Shown here: in pieces, positions 62,372-64,000 of the stretch
Layout: each line of letters begins with the position of its first letter
How positions within the stretch are numbered: the first letter of the stretch is position 1
NCBI RefSeq assembly: GCF_019711315.1
Contig: NZ_CP081294.1
Span: 682,001-746,000, forward strand
Source: Qipengyuania gelatinilytica
Lineage (GTDB): Bacteria; Pseudomonadota; Alphaproteobacteria; Sphingomonadales; Sphingomonadaceae
Direction: 5' to 3'
DNA: 64,000 nucleotides
The notes under the pieces: generated by a model
The model's database searches: none
The model's input: only the letters and a program-made list of their open reading frames with translations
What the model was told of the DNA's origin: nothing
Translations under genes and position numbers: made by a program

Positions 62372-63967
62372 TTAAAGATTAAGGTCCGTGGGCCGCGTCT
62401 TGCGCAGCCAACCGGCCACCCACATCCGGGTCAGCGGAACGGCGGTGAAGACCGAGGTGAACAGGCCCACCACGAGCACCACGGCGAAGCCCTTGATCGG
62501 GCCGGAGCCGAAGTTGAACAGCAGCACGCCTGCAATGAAGTTGGTGATGTTCGCATCGTAAATGGCGCGGCTGGCTTCCTTGTAGCCATTCTCGACCGCT
62601 GCCATCACGCGGCGACCACGCTTGCGCTCCTCGCGGATACGTTCGTTGATCAGCACGTTGGCGTCGACTGCGGCACCGATGGTCAGCACGAAGCCCGCGA
62701 TACCCGGCAGGGTGAGGGTGGCATTGAGCGCCGCCATGATGCCCAGCAGCATCAGCACGTTGATGACAAGCGCGACGGTCGAATAGATGCCGAAGCGGCC
62801 GTAGGTGACGATCATCAAGAGCATGACCAGCAGCGTACCGATGCCCATGGCGAGCATGCCCTGCTTGATCGAATCGGCGCCGAGATCGGGTCCGACCGTG
62901 CGTTCCTCGACCACTGCGAGATCGACCGGCAGTGCACCAGAGCGAAGCTGGATGGCGAGGTTGTTCGCGCTCTCCACCGTGAAGCTGCCCGAAATCTGCG
63001 ACTGCCCGTTGATGATCGGTTCCTGCATGCGCGGGGCCGAAATGACTTCATCGTCCAGGATGATCGCGAACTGGCGGCCCGTGTACTGGGTCGTCATCAC
63101 GCGGAATTTGTTGCCGCCCTCGGGGTTGAAAGCGATCGAGACGACCGGCTCGTTGGTGCGGCTGTCGAAGCTCTGCTGCGCGCTGGTCAGCGTTTCGCCG
63201 CTGATCCCGCCAAGTCGTTCGACGACGACGCCGAAGCCCTGTCCACGCTCGTCCGCGGCATAGGGAACGACTTCACCGCCGGAGACGAAGCCGCGTTCGA
63301 CCTCTTCCTGCGTTGCCTGGCGCTGGACCAGTTTGAACTCGAGTTGTGCGGTCTTGCCGAGCAGTTCCTTAAGCTGTTCGGGATCCTGCAGGCCCGGGAC
63401 CTGGACCACGATGCGCGTGTCGCCCTGGCGCAGGATCGTCGGCTCGCGCGTGCCGAGGCCATCGATACGGATACCCACGGTGCGCAGCGCGCCTTCCATC
63501 GCTTCGTCGACGGCATTCTCGAGGCCGGCAGCGGTCTGTGTCAGCACGAAGCGCTGACCGTCCACCACCTGCAGGTCCCATTCGCGGACCGGGCCGGTGC
63601 CGTTGATCAGGCCTTCGATTTCCGCGCGCGCACGGTCGATATCCGCTGCATCGCTGAGCAGGAAGCTGAGCCGCCCGCCGTCGGTAGAGACGTCGCCGAT
63701 GCGGATGCGCGGATCGGCACGGCGCATGGCGTTGCGAACGCCTTCTTCCATGTCTTCGAGGCGCGAGGCCTCGACCTGCGCCGGATCGGCTTCGAGGAGA
63801 ATGTGGCTACCGCCGGCAAGGTCGAGCCCGAGGTTGACCGTCGGGTTCGGCAGCTGTTCGGGCCAGGCCGTATTGGTGAGCGAGAAGATCGAAGGCAGTG
63901 CGGCAAGCGCACCGAGCAGGGCGATGCCCCACAGCATTACCTTCTTCCATGTCGGAAATTCGAGCAT
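62372..63967 (-). CDS. secD: Protein translocase subunit SecD
   Basis: A 531-aa polytopic protein: TM1 (about 8-28), a large periplasmic P1 domain starting GLDLAGGSHILLEADP, and five later helices with DANVLINERIREE and TLPGIAGFVLTIGAAVDAN. SecD acts after SecA in post-translational export. The strand continues upstream to the window edge, where yajC would be expected; about 33 bases are left (63968-64000), too few to prove it. Confidence 0.97.
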   Translation of the reverse strand: MLEFPTWKKVMLWGIALLGALAALPSIFSLTNTAWPEQLPNPTVNLGLDLAGGSHILLEADPAQVEASRLEDMEEGVRNAMRRADPRIRIGDVSTDGGRLSFLLSDAADIDRARAEIEGLINGTGPVREWDLQVVDGQRFVLTQTAAGLENAVDEAMEGALRTVGIRIDGLGTREPTILRQGDTRIVVQVPGLQDPEQLKELLGKTAQLEFKLVQRQATQEEVERGFVSGGEVVPYAADERGQGFGVVVERLGGISGETLTSAQQSFDSRTNEPVVSIAFNPEGGNKFRVMTTQYTGRQFAIILDDEVISAPRMQEPIINGQSQISGSFTVESANNLAIQLRSGALPVDLAVVEERTVGPDLGADSIKQGMLAMGIGTLLVMLLMIVTYGRFGIYSTVALVINVLMLLGIMAALNATLTLPGIAGFVLTIGAAVDANVLINERIREERKRGRRVMAAVENGYKEASRAIYDANITNFIAGVLLFNFGSGPIKGFAVVLVVGLFTSVFTAVPLTRMWVAGWLRKTRPTDLNL

Positions 63968-64000
63968 CGTGGCGGTCTACCCCTTAGCCTTGCTTGAGGG

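Noticed and set aside
61331..63997. 888-codon open frame opposite secD and secF
   Set aside because: Antisense to two intact, motif-rich genes; His/Asp/Arg-heavy composition of a mirror frame.

Overview
The window is a high-GC, densely packed chromosomal segment of an alphaproteobacterium. Order Sphingomonadales, probably the Erythrobacteraceae (Erythrobacter/Qipengyuania type), is the best guess. This rests on overall protein character, the uninterrupted ccm and bam/lpx-type gene order, an NDUFS4-like complex I accessory protein, a DUF6456 protein, a GAAC-N7-GAAC LexA-type operator and a tRNA-His that keeps G-1:C73. The identification is by inspection only; no 16S rRNA lies here. Almost everything looks like core chromosome. 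I see no insertion sequence, integrase, prophage block or CRISPR array.

Layout. 1-3628 (+): tail of dapF, mtaB, ftsY and yciB in start/stop overlaps, then a GNAT acetyltransferase. 3636-10535 (-): kup, preceded by a complete translationally coupled cytochrome c maturation run ccmC-D-E-F-G-H-I. Its ccmD is only 46 codons. 10591-13424: leucine-dehydrogenase-like enzyme (-), tRNA-His (-), then a 2-oxoglutarate oxygenase, a GFA protein and a DksA-like zinc-finger protein (+). 13491-27208 (-): rpmE, then the envelope/translation supercluster, read in transcription order as rpsB-tsf // pyrH-frr-uppS-cdsA-dxr-rseP-bamA-ompH-fabZ. An opposite-strand MFS transporter plus AraC-type regulator sits between tsf and pyrH.

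27209-37294: a 355-bp gap carries a promoter with an apparent LexA operator in front of an 80-aa membrane protein. Convergent to it is a long minus-strand series: serine hydrolase, metallophosphoesterase, a 1266-aa GMC oxidoreductase/alpha-beta hydrolase fusion, a ketoacyl synthase III, psd and pssA. This looks like a lipid-centred operon or operon pair. tRNA-Tyr follows. 37447-42114: rlmB, a lipoprotein, hupB and lon. 42246-45578 (-): dnaX, ybaB and an exported TonB-C-like protein where recR is usually found. 45664-50676: an unknown exported protein, the small SRP RNA (ffs), an NDUFS4-like protein, hrpB and a lipoprotein. 50725-55425: polyprenyl diphosphate synthase, chorismate mutase, a PepSY/response regulator/histidine kinase set and a SIMPL protein. 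55564-61362: amidohydrolase, a secreted tail-collar-domain protein, ABC-F ATPase (uup) coupled to a Fe-S-type uracil-DNA glycosylase, a small membrane protein, DUF6456 and a divergent XRE regulator. 61382-63967 (-): secF and secD.

The most interesting unexplained items are two. One is the LexA-box-driven small membrane protein, a candidate SOS-induced division or envelope effector. The other is the giant GMC/hydrolase fusion, whose hydrolase elbow has Cys in place of Ser and whose GMC half carries a CX2CX2CX3C cluster, inside a coupled operon that runs into phospholipid synthesis genes.
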